Shown in pieces: positions 33,646 through 45,183 of a DNA stretch of 64,000 nucleotides (within the stretch, counting starts at the first letter, position 1; each line of letters opens with the position of its first letter). This DNA comes from Galeruca laticollis (Eukaryota; Arthropoda; Insecta; Coleoptera; Chrysomelidae), in contig OY998177.1 in NCBI GenBank assembly GCA_963921935.1, forward strand, positions 9,947,754-10,011,753, read 5' to 3'. A program made the position numbers and the translations under genes. Below the pieces are notes generated by a model. That model did not search any database, was not told where the DNA came from, and saw nothing but the letters and a program-made list of their open reading frames with translations.

Positions 33646-35021
33646 GTATTATTTTCTCATTTAAATAAAAACCAGTTTATGTACCCAGCACATAACTTCA
33701 CTTTATGTAACGAGGCTATAAATTTTCACCAAACATTTTTTTCTAATACTGCACTTGAAAAAAACTTTTAAATTTTTTTAATAACAAAAATTTCATAAAA
33801 CTGAACAAAACATGGATTCTTTGTATACATGGTGCTGCATAATTTTTCCAAATATTCACTGTAAACCAAAATTTACATTTTTTTGGTCAAGATCGCAAAA
33901 TTTTTGAAATTTTTTTAACATATTTCCATACAAAATTCTATAATTATGAAACAATATTAATGCCTTAACATATGTTGATTCTTCCGTTTTATATTTGTAG
34001 ACAATATACGGAGTAGAAATTTTTGTAAAAAAATTTGTAGTAACTATTTCTATGCCATGGAAAGACTGAAATTGGTAAAAATTGGAATAGGAGTGTTCAT
34101 ACTATTACAAAAAAAAAACAGCAACTTCCCATCGATAATGCAAACCGAGTTATAAAACATCAAAGTTGAACTTTTTTTAATTCCAATTCGAAAGGGACCC
34201 ATGGATGGAAAATCCCAAGACAAATTTTTTATTCCGATTTCGTTGAAATTTTGCTTAGGTGGTTTTTTATACGAGGATTTCAAAAAATATGTCAGTTCGT
34301 AAAAAAATATTTCAGGTTGAAAATTGAGAAAATTCATAAAAATGGGATTTTCCGGAAAACTGTACTTTGCTCATTTACTAACTTAGCCTCAGTTTTTACA
34401 TTCGAAACTAGATTCCGTCGCGTTTTTGGGTTATCGTGTGCACTGACCGACATTTTTAAAATAGATTTTTCGGACTCTGAAACATATAAAACGTGCACAT
34501 CCACTCGAATCTCGAAACGTCGAAATCAATCCATTACAATACTTTCCTTATATGGATACATGTATTACATATATATAAAGAACATATTATATGTGATCAT
34601 CTTAATCTATAGCGTTAAATCAAGAGTGTTTGAATTTCTTCACAAGTTTGGTTGCGAAAATTAACTTTTCTTATCATACAAGGAACTAACATTGATACCA
34701 TCAATGAGAGACCCTGTATGTGATTTGTATATAATGATATAACACACGAATTATTGAATTGAAAATATACAATATGCGAAATTTGATAGTTGAGTTTCAA
34801 TAAATAAATTAATTATTCCTGGCTTTTTAAACTTATGTAAAACGGGAACATAGACTTTCAGATGACATTTGCGATGAATAATATGATTTTAATTGGAATC
34901 AAGTAAGATATTTTGGTTGTCAAGACGATATAAAAATTTGAAGGAAGGAAAATTATTGATTTTGCAATAAGAAAGAGCGTTGTCAGTTTTTGAAGTTGAA
35001 GAAGTAAAGTAGTAAGAAAAG
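33646..35021. other. AT-rich intron sequence, no gene seen
   Basis: Long A and T runs, with short frames on both strands lacking recognisable motifs. The plus frame at 34251-34664 has biased Lys/Phe composition typical of AT-rich non-coding DNA. Confidence 0.45.
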
Positions 35022-35625
35022 TTGTTTAAAATCGGGAATTTAATACTAGATCATCATTTAAATTTCTCTGATCAGCAAAACACAAATTTCTCAGTTCGGA
35101 AAAATATAAATTTATCAAAAAATAGTGAAAATAAAAATGTCATTGATAAAGTTTCTGACGGCGACTTGACATCCGCAATCAAAATCTTAGCTTCAGATGA
35201 CAGTTTTGCTGATGTCAGTGCAGCCACTTTAACAGATTTAAAATCGAAACATCCTTTAGAGAAACTTAATAGTACGTTCCCTACTCTGAGTTCGGAACCG
35301 ATTCCTTTTCTTATAACAGAAGAATTTGTGAGTAACGCAATGAACTCTTTTAAAACAAGTTCTGCCAGTGGTTTAGACTCTTTAAGACCTTCACATCTAC
35401 AAGATTTAATAAGTTATAGTGCTGCCCCTTCAGGAAAAAATCTCTTATCATCTTTGTGTAAATTATGTAATTTTATTTCAAATGACACAGTCAACATCAA
35501 TATTCGTCCTATTTCATTCGGAGCGTCACTGAAAAAGCAGAAGGTATCAGACCAATTGCTATTGGTACAGTTTACCGTCGTTTAGTAGCGAAAATAATTT
35601 GTTCCAACATCAGAGACAAATTAGG
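35022..35625 (+). pseudogene. N-terminal RT part of the unclassified retroelement
   Basis: An open frame of about 180 codons with low-complexity start. The diagnostic part is FKTSSASGLDSLRPSHLQDL (35352-35410), then LCKLCNF and NIRPISFGAS. A frameshift near 35535 moves the next motif, IRPIAIGTVYRRLVAKIICS, to another frame up to about 35610, after which homology stops at the hAT edge. These are RT finger motifs; no catalytic Asp remains. Confidence 0.7.
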
Positions 35626-35649
35626 ATATTTACTTCGGCACCTCTTCTT

Positions 35650-37470
35650 TTTTGCATATCAATACAAAAATTTATAAGTAAAGCTCTGAAAAAATGCAAC
35701 CGAAAAAGCCAAAAATATGCGCATTTAAATGCATCACAAATTGAGAAAAAATGCAAGGATTTTAGGAAAAAATGCAAGGAATTTAGAAAAAAATGTAAGA
35801 AATGATGTATATTATAATGTTGAATAATACTATTATTTCATCATTTTACTATGGTAGGGAGTGTGGGAGGGATTTAATAATTAGGTACACAACGAAAATT
35901 TATATTAAGTATCAGATTTTATTAATAATAATAATACATAGGTACTATTAAATTTATTATGGTAACAATAAAACAAAATAACAATGTTTAAACAGACATA
36001 AGTCACGTCTTACAATTATTTAAAAACTATTAATAATTATGTGTTTTTCAAAGTTTTCTAGTAGGAAACTTTGTCTCTTGTCAGAAAACATGTGTTTAAA
36101 AATTGAAAAACTTCGTTCAATATCAACTGATGTAATGAGAGCATATTTATATTTACAAATGATGTTTAATTCGAAATTTGGTATATTTACATCGTTTTCG
36201 CCCATTAAAATTTTCGACACATTTTTCAAAATTTGAAAGCCTGTATTATTTTGAGCCACAGAATTGAATTTATTTAGAACGACGGTCCTAATTTGGCCAC
36301 CGACTTTCTTACAATTTGACTCAAACTGGCTAATTAGAGCTAATGATTCAATTAATGGAATACAAGATTTTTCTAAATTTTTAATAGTTGTAGATACAAA
36401 CATATAACTGGTTTTTATAAATATTAAATTATTCCTTATTAATGAATTTTTAAAAAGATTTTTTGAGTTTAGAAGAGATGTAGATGTAGAGTTACTAAGA
36501 TCGTCAATTCTCATGTTTAATGGCGTGGTAATTGTCAGAATAAAATATAGCTGCATCCAACCAGGTACCCCAACGAGTTATTACAGGTTGTGGAGGTAAG
36601 GCAAGATTTGGAAATTTTTCTGTGTAAAATTGAACGCGTGTCGGAGCTTTTCAAAATACTTTTTTACATTGCTAATTAGGTCATTGACCAAAAGAAACTG
36701 CTCTCTTATACATTCTGCCCCTCTATTAATTCCATGAGCTAGACAGGTTACATGTTGCAGATTCGAGCAAAATATTTTTAAATTTTGTCCAGCTTTAGTC
36801 ATATAAGGTGCTGCATCAGATAAAAATAAAAAAAAAATTTTCTGTGGGAACAATTTGGGGCAAGAAAAAATTGTTCAATGAATCTTGGACAAATCGTGCA
36901 ATTGTTAAATTATTAACTTTTCCAAGTTTTTTTGAAGCAAAAAGATAGGATCTGCTTGGATTTGTTTCCCCTAAAACACCTAATAATGCATGTGCGATAT
37001 ATCTACCGCACGAATCGGTGGTTTCGTCTACTACAATATAGAAATAGTTTCAATTGACTTCGTTTTTGATACAAGTTAATGTTTGTTTATAAATTGAGTC
37101 GACACTTGCTTCACGTAAGGTCGACTCGTCAGGAATATTCAGTTTACAATATTTTACTAAAAATTCCTTCAAGTTGGGATTATATAACATGCTCAACGGT
37201 ATGTTACTGGCAATCAATGCCTTGCACAAATCCTCATGAAACTCTTGTTGTTCCTTTTTTTTTGGCTTCTGTTGTTGGAGGCAACCTCTTGAACTCAATT
37301 TCAGCAAATGCGAGTTATTTCTCTTAGAATCACCAAATAATCTAACCATTGATAAATTTAATTCTGTAGCACCAGGCATAACAATTACCAACAGACAAAA
37401 TTTATTTCTATTAGTTGCTTCTTTATTAAACGAATCAGCTTTCAATTGAAAACTAACCTTTTTCAAAAAA
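35650..37470 (-). pseudogene. hAT-type transposase relic (CGGBP1/ZBED-like)
   Basis: Minus-strand pieces in order. 37466-37050: FHEDLCKALIASNIPLSML, LKEFLVKYCKLNIPDESTLR. Then, in a broken frame near 37040-36900, FYIVVDETTDSCGRYIAHAL, the first catalytic region. 36853-36581: SDAAPYMTKAGQNLKIF, then HVTCLAHGINRGAECIRE. 36556-36020: the hAT dimerisation end, YKYALITSVDIERSFSIFKH. Breaks occur near 37050, 36860 and 36570. The N-terminal BED finger is absent. It sits inside the RT element and is therefore younger than it. A short tandem AAAAATGCAAGGA lies at 35745-35800 near its end. Confidence 0.85.
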
Positions 37471-37474
37471 ATGT

Positions 37475-38690
37475 CAACTCGTTTATCCTTGTTACCGACA
37501 CATATTGCTTATTACCTTCTCAAGAATTGCCTATTAATTCCAAAATTAACATATATCAAGATGTAGTCCGACCTGGTTACATAATGATATCTTTATCAAT
37601 TTTGACAATACCATTCATCATTCATTAGAGTCATTAATTAACATTAAATTAGAGGACCTTTCTTGGAAACAAGCTTCACTACCTGTTTCATATAGTGGTT
37701 AAGGAATTCGCTCAATCGTTTCAGTAGCTCTTCCTTTTTTTTTGTCATCAATAGATGTCTCAAAAAATTTCATTAATTACATTCTGCCTATATTTTTCCA
37801 CACACAAGACCCGTTATTAATGGAGGCAGAAAATTTTGGTCATTAAAGTCTAACAAAGTTGTACCCGATGAATATAAATCCTTTTAAAAATCCTGGGATA
37901 TACCTTTATTGAACATTGAAAAAGAATATCTGCTTTAGAGAGCTATCAATTTACCAGACAAGGCTCGTTTCAATGCAGCATTTTCAAAGGAATCAGGAGC
38001 ATGGTTTAACGCTACACTGTCGGCCCCATTAGGTACGCTTTTAGATGGCGAAAGTTTCCGTATTTCTATTGGTCTCCGTTTAGGTTGTCAAATTAGTGTA
38101 AAACATCGCTGTCGCAGCGGAGCTGATGTTGATGAATATGGTAGACACGGCCTAAGCTGCAAATTAAGAGCCGGCCGTTTTTCACGTCATTCTGCAGTAA
38201 ATGACCTAATCAAACGAGGCCTGTCATCTGCAAAGATTCCCTTTTCGTTGGAACCGTTGGGTACTTGCCGCGACGACGGTAAACGTCCAGATGTTATGAC
38301 CCTCATTCCATGACAACGCGGCAGACCAGTTAAATGGGATTTCACTTGCACTGACACTTGGGCTCCGTCCTATGTCCGATCCACATCTACTTACGCAGGC
38401 GCTGCAGCTTTACAAGGCGAAACTTTTAAAATCAATACATACAAAAATTTGGAGAACATTTACAATTTTATTCCTGTAGCAATTGAAACCTCGGGTGTTT
38501 TCGGTCATGAAGCTTCAAAACTCATTAAAGAAATCGGTAAAAAAATATTAGTAGAAACCAATGATTCCAGAGCAACTTTGTTCTTTATACAACAAATAAG
38601 TATTGCAATTCAAAGAGGAAATGCTTCATCTTTTCTTGGTACGTTTCCCCGTTCTATGCCTCTAGAAGAACTTTTTATGAAACCTAATCA
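37475..38690 (+). pseudogene. C-terminal part of the unclassified retroelement with zinc and nuclease-like module
   Basis: Across frames: LLPTHIAYYLLKNCLLIPKL, ESLINIKLEDLSWKQASLP (37490-37700). From about 37950 a nearly continuous frame reads SIGLRLGCQISVKHRC, YGRHGLSCKLRAGRFSRHSA, CRDDGKRPDVMTLIP, a stop, then GRPVKWDFTCTDTWAPSYV and, to 38650, AIETSGVFGHEASKLIKEI. The Cys/His pattern followed by KRPD...WD-T-TDT resembles the zinc knuckle plus restriction-like nuclease of early-branching LINEs (R2-like order). That parallel is inference. Stops near 37936 and 38312. Confidence 0.65.
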
Positions 38691-38859
38691 TAAGAAACCT
38701 AATTCTTCTACCACTTTCAAACTTTCTCACGTTACCGACCCTAAAACATGTGATCTTTCCCTTTCCCGAAATTCTCATTTCACATCTTCATTCTCTTCTT
38801 CAGAATGTGCTCCTTCTGATGATACATGCGTTGACAATTTTATAAATTATGCCTCCAAC

Positions 38860-41012
38860 AAGCTTTTGGGCCTCAATGTACTAAAAAATATAGATAATCA
38901 CCAGCCAGATGATGTCCCGTTCATAGGAATACTGAAGAAGATGACTATGCTAGAGAAAGATGCGATTCCAATACGCAATAAATTATCTTTGACAAAAACA
39001 AAATATAAAACTGGTTCACCCCCAATACAGTTGAAGACATGAAATAAAAAGGTAAACGACCAAATGGAAGTTATTTATACTAACAGTGTGGCATACTCTA
39101 ACAATACATGAAGATGATAACGGAAAATAACGGAAATCACACATCAGTAGCCGATTTGAGTAAAATTTTAATGACAGACTCTTCAGAACAGTAAAAAATG
39201 GTACTAACCTCACCAATAAGATAACTGAGGCTAGATCCGAAATATCTGATGTGACCAATGGAGTGAAACCACTAAGTACAAAATCCATATCAACCAGAGT
39301 TGAAAAAATCTAGTAATAATTTTTCGGTGACCAAAAAAATTACACTGCCTCCAACAAATGTCAAAATAACCTCGGTCTTTTCAAATTCTAATTCAAAATT
39401 GGAAGAGAATGAAGACGTAGAAAAAATAATGGTTCAGAAGTCGATAGGGTCGTAGTAACTGAGGAATCAATAAACATCAATTCCCTTTCTAAAAATAATC
39501 CTAGAGTTCTCTTCATACATTTCATTTTCAATTAAAAATTTTCAGAAAGGGGATGAAACTCAACAAGAACAAAAGGACACGTCTAAAAATGATGTAGATA
39601 ACAAGGAATATATTAACAAAGTGAACCAGACCAATGATCTATCGACATCAGCCAAACTTTCCAAAACCGCAATATCTACATCCAATTCAATAGCAAAAAA
39701 CATCACTACAAATTCCTTGTCACGCCGATCAAGTGAGAAAGACAATAATAGAATCCGAGATTATTCGTACAATGATAGTAGTTGCGAAAGAGCTCTTAAC
39801 AATATCTCCACAATCAGATCCATAAAGGGTATTCCCCAAGAATCTTTGGGTCTCAAAGGCCTCAAAAATATTGGTAACACATGTTTCATGAATAGTATTA
39901 TCCAATGCCCATTAAACACAAGGCTATAAGAATATCTAAAGAAAGGCGCATACATAAGAGATATTAACATAAACATATCTAGCATGAAAGGAGCACTAAT
40001 TGAAGCATTTGCTGAAGTTATTCAAGAGCTTTGGTCTAAAGACGGTTCACGCAGAGTGGTTAATACAGTATCATTGGAAAGTCAAATTCAGCGATTTACT
40101 TCAAGGTTCATTGGATGCACTCAACATGATGCACAGGAATTTCTTCGTTACCTATTAGCAGGACTTCACGAAGATGTCTACAAGGTATATGAAAAACCAA
40201 AGCTCATCTCAACAGAAATTTATGACAAACTTAGTGACATTGAGAAAGCACAAAAATCTTTGTTGAGAAATCCGAGAATGGACAACTCCAAGATTGTGGA
40301 TAACTTTGTCGGTCAATTAAAATCAACAATCAAATGCACACACTGTGGTCACTGTTCAGTTACCTACGATCCCTTTTGGGATTTATCCCTTTCGATACCT
40401 CAAAGAACAGGTCAATTACGACTTTCACAATGTTCAGATTCGTTCACAAGAGAAGAAACACTCGACGGTGATGAGAAACCAACATGTTTGAAATGTAAGG
40501 AACGAAGACGATGCACTAAATAATTCTCAATTGATGAATTTCCGAAAATATTGGTTATTCACCTGAAGCGCTTTTCGCAAACAGAAAGATTCAGTGAAAA
40601 ACTTAATGTTGCAGTAGATTTCCCAATAGAAGGGCTTGATATGAGCTATTACGCGGCTGATAATGTGGCACCTTGTATGTACAACCTCTACGCTATATCA
40701 AATCACTGTGGAACCACTTATGATGGTCACTACACAGCATATTGCCGACATCCCTACATGGAACAATGTCACGAATATAACGATTCAAGGGTGCTATTAA
40801 TATCGTGGAAATCTTTAGTCAGTCATATGTTCTCTGTTATGAACACAAAGTCCCACTTTTAAGTTTAATTATTTTTTTTATTAATTTTTAAATTGTATAT
40901 TTTCATTGTGAACCAATATCTTATTTGGGTTTTTCTGCAAAATTTATTTATATATTCATATATACATTGTATTCTTATTAAAGACTCTTTATAATAAAAA
41001 ATTAAAAAAAAA
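38860..41012 (+). pseudogene. Processed pseudogene of a USP2/USP21-like deubiquitinase
   Basis: This is a cysteine protease that removes ubiquitin. The catalytic domain begins at about 39850: LKGLKNIGNTCFMNSIIQC (Cys box), RFIGCTQHDAQEFLRYLLAG, zinc-ligand pairs CTHCG and CLKCK, ILVIHLKRFSQTERFSEKL (40550-40610) and the His box YDGHYTAYCRHP followed by EYNDSRV (40720-40790). It is intronless over about 1 kb of domain, has in-frame stops (near 39927 and 40520) and a frameshift before the final SQSYVLCYEHK strand, and ends after an AATAAA-like A-rich tract (40994-41012). Upstream Ser/Thr/Lys-rich coding-like sequence (about 38860-39840, with several breaks) is probably its N-terminal extension. 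It is an inactive retrocopy; the parent gene is not in the window. Confidence 0.85.
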
Positions 41013-41815
41013 TACTAGTTTTGAACAGAGATATAAAAAGTAGATTCAAATTGAGAATTGTAAACAAATTCTGAAGAAAAATATGTAAAATAGATAGAAA
41101 TCGAGAATTGGAAAGAGTTCTTGAAGTTTAATTAAGATATATTATAAAATAGATTGAAATCGGAAACTGAGAATATCATCTGAAATTTCTACAAGTACCT
41201 ACCCAACAAGGATTATAACAAAAATATTTGGTCAAGATCATAAATAAAATTTGTGATATAAAATTGAGCTGGTTTATGAAGAAGGTGTTTAGGAAGATAT
41301 AGAATAAATTTGGAGTGAAGATTGGTTTGGAGTAAATGGAAATCTAGAAAATTAGAGGTACCGTTTAGAATATTTTTTTTAGAGATCTCTAAATCCTAAA
41401 TTCTATTTGGCCAATTACATTCAAAATTTAATAAGCGTATTTAAAATGTGTTTATTTTATTAATAAGATATTTTGTGAACGTTTTAATTATAATAATTAG
41501 TGAGAAATAATTAATTTAAACAAAATTTTGTTATTTTATAATTTTGTCGCAGCAACGTGAGTTTTTGCGCTCTTGCTCTTTTGACACTTACTCTCTTGAG
41601 GAATTATTTACACCGTTGCCAAGCTTATTTTTGAGAACATATTTTCAGAAAAAACTTTTCAATATTAATTTGGTTTTGGTCAGTCTGTTGCATGTAAATA
41701 CATAACCTAATAAAATACAAAAAAATACCGGTATTAAGAACGATATTGCGAAAGAAAATTGAATAAACAAATATTTTGATTTGATTTTATTGAAACTATC
41801 GTATAAAATACTGAA
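41013..41815. other. AT-rich sequence before the gag relic
   Basis: No gene, and no convincing LTR or primer-binding site. Degenerate tandem similarity is visible: AGATTgAAATcGAGAATTG-like words recur near 41040, 41090 and 41150. Confidence 0.4.
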
Positions 41816-43336
41816 ATGGATAAGAATGGTAAAACGGGGGGAAATAAATTTTTGTTAGTGGATAGATTGAAGAAAGTGCTAAGAGATGAGGGAAAGGATC
41901 CGGATACATATCTATTTTATTGTGAGGAGTTGGAATCTACAGATGGAAAAGAAAAGGATAAACAAGTACAAGCAGATGAAGAAAGAATATATGGAGTAGG
42001 GGATTTCCAAGTGCAATATATTCCAGAAGAAGTACAAGAGGATAGGAGATAACAGAGACAGGAAAGAATAAGTAGAGAAGATCGGTCAATGGAATTTTTG
42101 ATTAGTATGAATGAAAAGGAGGACACGATGAGGAGAGATTTAAATGGGAAGATGGACACAAAGAGAGAAGACTTGTATAACAAATTTGAAGAAAATAAGG
42201 GAGACTTGAATAATATGAATAAGAAATTAGACAAGACTCTAGAAGAAATAGGGAAATTAAAAAAGGTACAAGGAGAGCACCAGGGAGAGAATGAAAGTAT
42301 TAAAGTAAACATGGAAGTACAAGAGGAGAATTTAAGAACAGAAATATAAGTCAATGGCATTAAAATCAGGAAAGAGATAGATAAGCATGTGGTGGAAGAA
42401 GTACATGAATTGGAAAAACGTCTTGAGAAAAATATATCCAATGTGATTCAGATAGAAGTCACAATAAAAAATGAAAAATGAACCGAAGAAGAGTGAGTTA
42501 TATTAAATTACATGGACAAGTAAGTGAGGAGGTGATGCAGAGTTTTAAAGAAAATGTTGACAGGGAACTTAAAGACTTAGATATTAGAGTAAAAAACAAA
42601 CAGGGATGTGTGCTGAAAGAAGTGAGATATGGGACAACAATTTTAAAAAGGAGATGGATGAAATGAATAGGAAGCTGAGAGATACAAATGAGGAAATGAG
42701 GAGTATAGGGGGAAGTTTAAAACATAATTCAAGGGCTGTTGTAGTGCCTTCAGCAGATTTTGTGAATGGAGCAATTAGGTATGATGGAAATGTCAATCAT
42801 ATTCATCCCAAAGTATTTATCACAATTGTGAGAAGTAGGGTTAAAAATATTAGGGATCTGGTGGTAATAAAATTAGTAATCAGGGATATGTTGAGTGGGG
42901 TGCCATTACTATGGTTTTGGAATGAAGAAAATAAAGAAGAAAATTTAAGGGATTTTGAAAACAGATTTTTGAACTACTTTTGGGGAGGAATTCAACAGGC
43001 AAGTTTCCGTGGAAGATTATATTTCGGAAAGTTTGATTATGGCCGTAACAGGAATATGAATATGTAAGCTAAGCAATTGTACAACATAGCACAATATTTA
43101 GAACCAGAGATGAGAGAGGAAGAAATAGTCTTATACATATCTAGGCATTTCAATCAAGAGATGGCAGAAACCATAGCTCTGCGTAACATAAAAAAGATGG
43201 AACATTAGTCAAGTTATCTGCAAAGATTAGAGAGGAGTGTAGCAAATCAATATCAAGGAAATCATTATAATGATAATGATAGACAGAGTAATAGAAATTT
43301 TAGAGATAACAATGGAGGTACTGGTCACTTAGGTTG
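41816..43336 (+). pseudogene. Gag relic related to Gypsy-B
   Basis: Starting at the ATG at 41816: NKFLLVDRLKKVLRDEGKDP, a SAP-like start common in arthropod Gypsy gag; a stop at 42050; a coiled-coil region with DLNNMNKKLDKTLEEIGKLK (42200-42270); further breaks; then the conserved gag core. The core includes NHIHPKVFITIVRSRVKNIR (42795-42850), LLWFWNEENK, GIQQASFRGRLYFGKFDYGR (42990-43050) and REEEIVLYISRHFNQEMAET. It matches Gypsy-B gag (INVIHPKVFIKI, GEIQQASFREKLYFGKFDYN) but has an extra N-terminal SAP-like region. No pol follows; homology ends near 43336. Confidence 0.85.
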
Positions 43337-44377
43337 AAGTTTGTGGTAATACCTGAACGTAAAATTGGAACTTGTTTAATGGCATAACATGTAAAACTAA
43401 TTAAAAGTAGTTGTTGATTTGGAAAATAAAAAGGCAGACATGTAAAAAAAATTATGAAGACTTTAAAATTTTGAAAAAAGTATAAAAAAGGTATTACAAA
43501 TTATGTTTGACCGTTGACAAAACTGATGTTACATATTAGCAATCTTCTGAGTCGTGATTTGGTAATAAACATCCACTGATATTAAATAGAATTCTATATA
43601 AAGAAGTCCCGAAGAATCTCATGATGAAGATAAGTATAGATATGTTCCTGAGTATTAGCATATTAAAGCCATTTGACATTTTCACACGCACATAATATTC
43701 TCCGTATTAAGTAATCTCGTCGATAAAAATATTGGAATACAAACTTTCCAGGTACTTGAAATGTGAACAAAAACTTTTTGCAAATCCGCCATATTCTAGT
43801 ATAATAACTGTAAGTTGACGATTTTTTTAGCTGTAGGTTGTAAAGAGTTTAGTTATTATTAGTAAAGTATTAAAGAAAGGAAACAAATAACGAGATAATA
43901 ATTCATCATTTGATATACAATAAATATAAAATATATCCATTTTAATTTGATTGAAACCAAAGATCATTTTGACAACATTTCATATCGGTTGAAGTCGTGA
44001 GCGAGGAGAATCTAATATTAATATTTTGCGTTTGCGCACTATGTTAAAATTTACTTGCAAAACTTAGGTTTGAAATAGTTGTTTAGTTCAGTACAATACC
44101 AGTTTCAATGTTATTAAATTTTATTCGACATACTATTATAACAAAAATTGAAGAACTGTTTGAGTGCATTCTATGTAACTATCCATAGTTGAATATAAGC
44201 TTAATTCGAAAGAATCCAACCCAAATGAGTTCGATTTATTTATGACTATATGAGGTGAAACAAAGTTTTCATATTATCATTATAAAAAGTTCATCATATA
44301 TTTATTAATTATATAATAATTACACCCACGTATACGTTATAATATATTACATATATTAGGTACATATACTACATATA
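43337..44377. other. AT-rich spacer, no gene seen
   Basis: No recognisable coding or repeat family up to the TA array. Confidence 0.45.
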
Positions 44378-44395
44378 TTACCGAATATATATATT

Positions 44396-44443
<48 letters not shown>

Positions 44444-44445
44444 GA
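44378..44445. repeat. (TA)n microsatellite, left flank of the Penelope block
   Basis: TA repeats directly abutting the left end of the Penelope-like block. A matching array flanks the other side (49853-49912). Confidence 0.9.
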
Positions 44446-45183
44446 ACAGCTAAATACTGTGGTCAATCAAGAATAATTAGAATTAAAGTTCACAACCACG
44501 TGTGTACTTACCTACGAAGTCAGGTTACATTCCATATAGTTGTAAAATCGTAGACTACAGATCGTAAATCGTAAAATGTTTTACAGGAATTGAGTTAACG
44601 GAAGGACAACCAACCGCATCACACCACCAACTGAAAATGTCGTAACATTTCATAAAATAAAATAAATAAATTCATCTTCATGCGTTACTATGTTGAACGC
44701 CGGTAAGGAGATGATATAGTTTCCCTCCAATTGGGATGTAACAAGAGACAAACAGTGCTGCCAACAGTCAAATCAGTGAACTGTAGGGCAATGTAACCAT
44801 TTCAGTAATGGACTCTGTTGTAGGGCCAACAATTGGTTTAATAAGAAGATGTATTATTTTAGAAGAGAGGAAGAGGGAGAAAGAGTGCGAGGGGGAACGT
44901 TCTCAATTTATGTAATTTAAACGTGTAGACAACAAAACCTCAATATGACTCACACAAAGGAAGAAAAGAGAAAGAAAACAGTACAATAACAGTATTAATA
45001 TGTAGTAATAATAATATAATATAACTAAGTAAATTGTAATAATTATATAATTTGAATGTATCTACCAACACCAATACATCCAAATTTAAGTTTCTATTAT
45101 TATTATTAAGTTAAAGTAATAAGGGTGGTGCTGTTAGGAGCAATATGGTTGTTTAATACAACTTGAGGAGTAAAATTAGTATC
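44446..45183 (-). repeat. Terminal repeat (pLTR) of the main Penelope copy
   Basis: Direct match to 47745-48476 and inverted match to 49013-49740. It contains a CT/GA-rich stretch (GAGGAAGAGGGAGAAAGAGTG near 44870) and ATTATTATTATTA runs near 45098. In the sister copy the endonuclease frame continues past the homologue of 45184 for about 30 more codons, so the first ~65 bases here (to about 45120) were once coding. Its left end is truncated before the hammerhead-like segment. Confidence 0.8.

Larger units (their letters stand above)
35022..38690 (+). mobile_element. Unclassified RT/nuclease retroelement, split by a hAT relic
   Basis: The left part (35022-35625) encodes VSDGDLTSAIKILASDDSFA, NAMNSFKTSSASGLDSLRPS and then, after a frameshift, GIRPIAIGTVYRRLVAKI. 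The right part (37475-38690) encodes RT thumb-like residues (EDLSWKQASLPVSYSGLGIR) and a C-terminal module. I recognise this as a widespread invertebrate RT family with SSGLDxLRPQHLKDL and IRPIAVGxxLRRLVAK, but cannot name the clade. The RT palm is missing, replaced by the hAT insertion. Inactive. Confidence 0.7.

Noticed and set aside
34251..34664. 137-residue plus frame
   Set aside because: Composition follows AT-rich DNA, no motif, no splice or element context.
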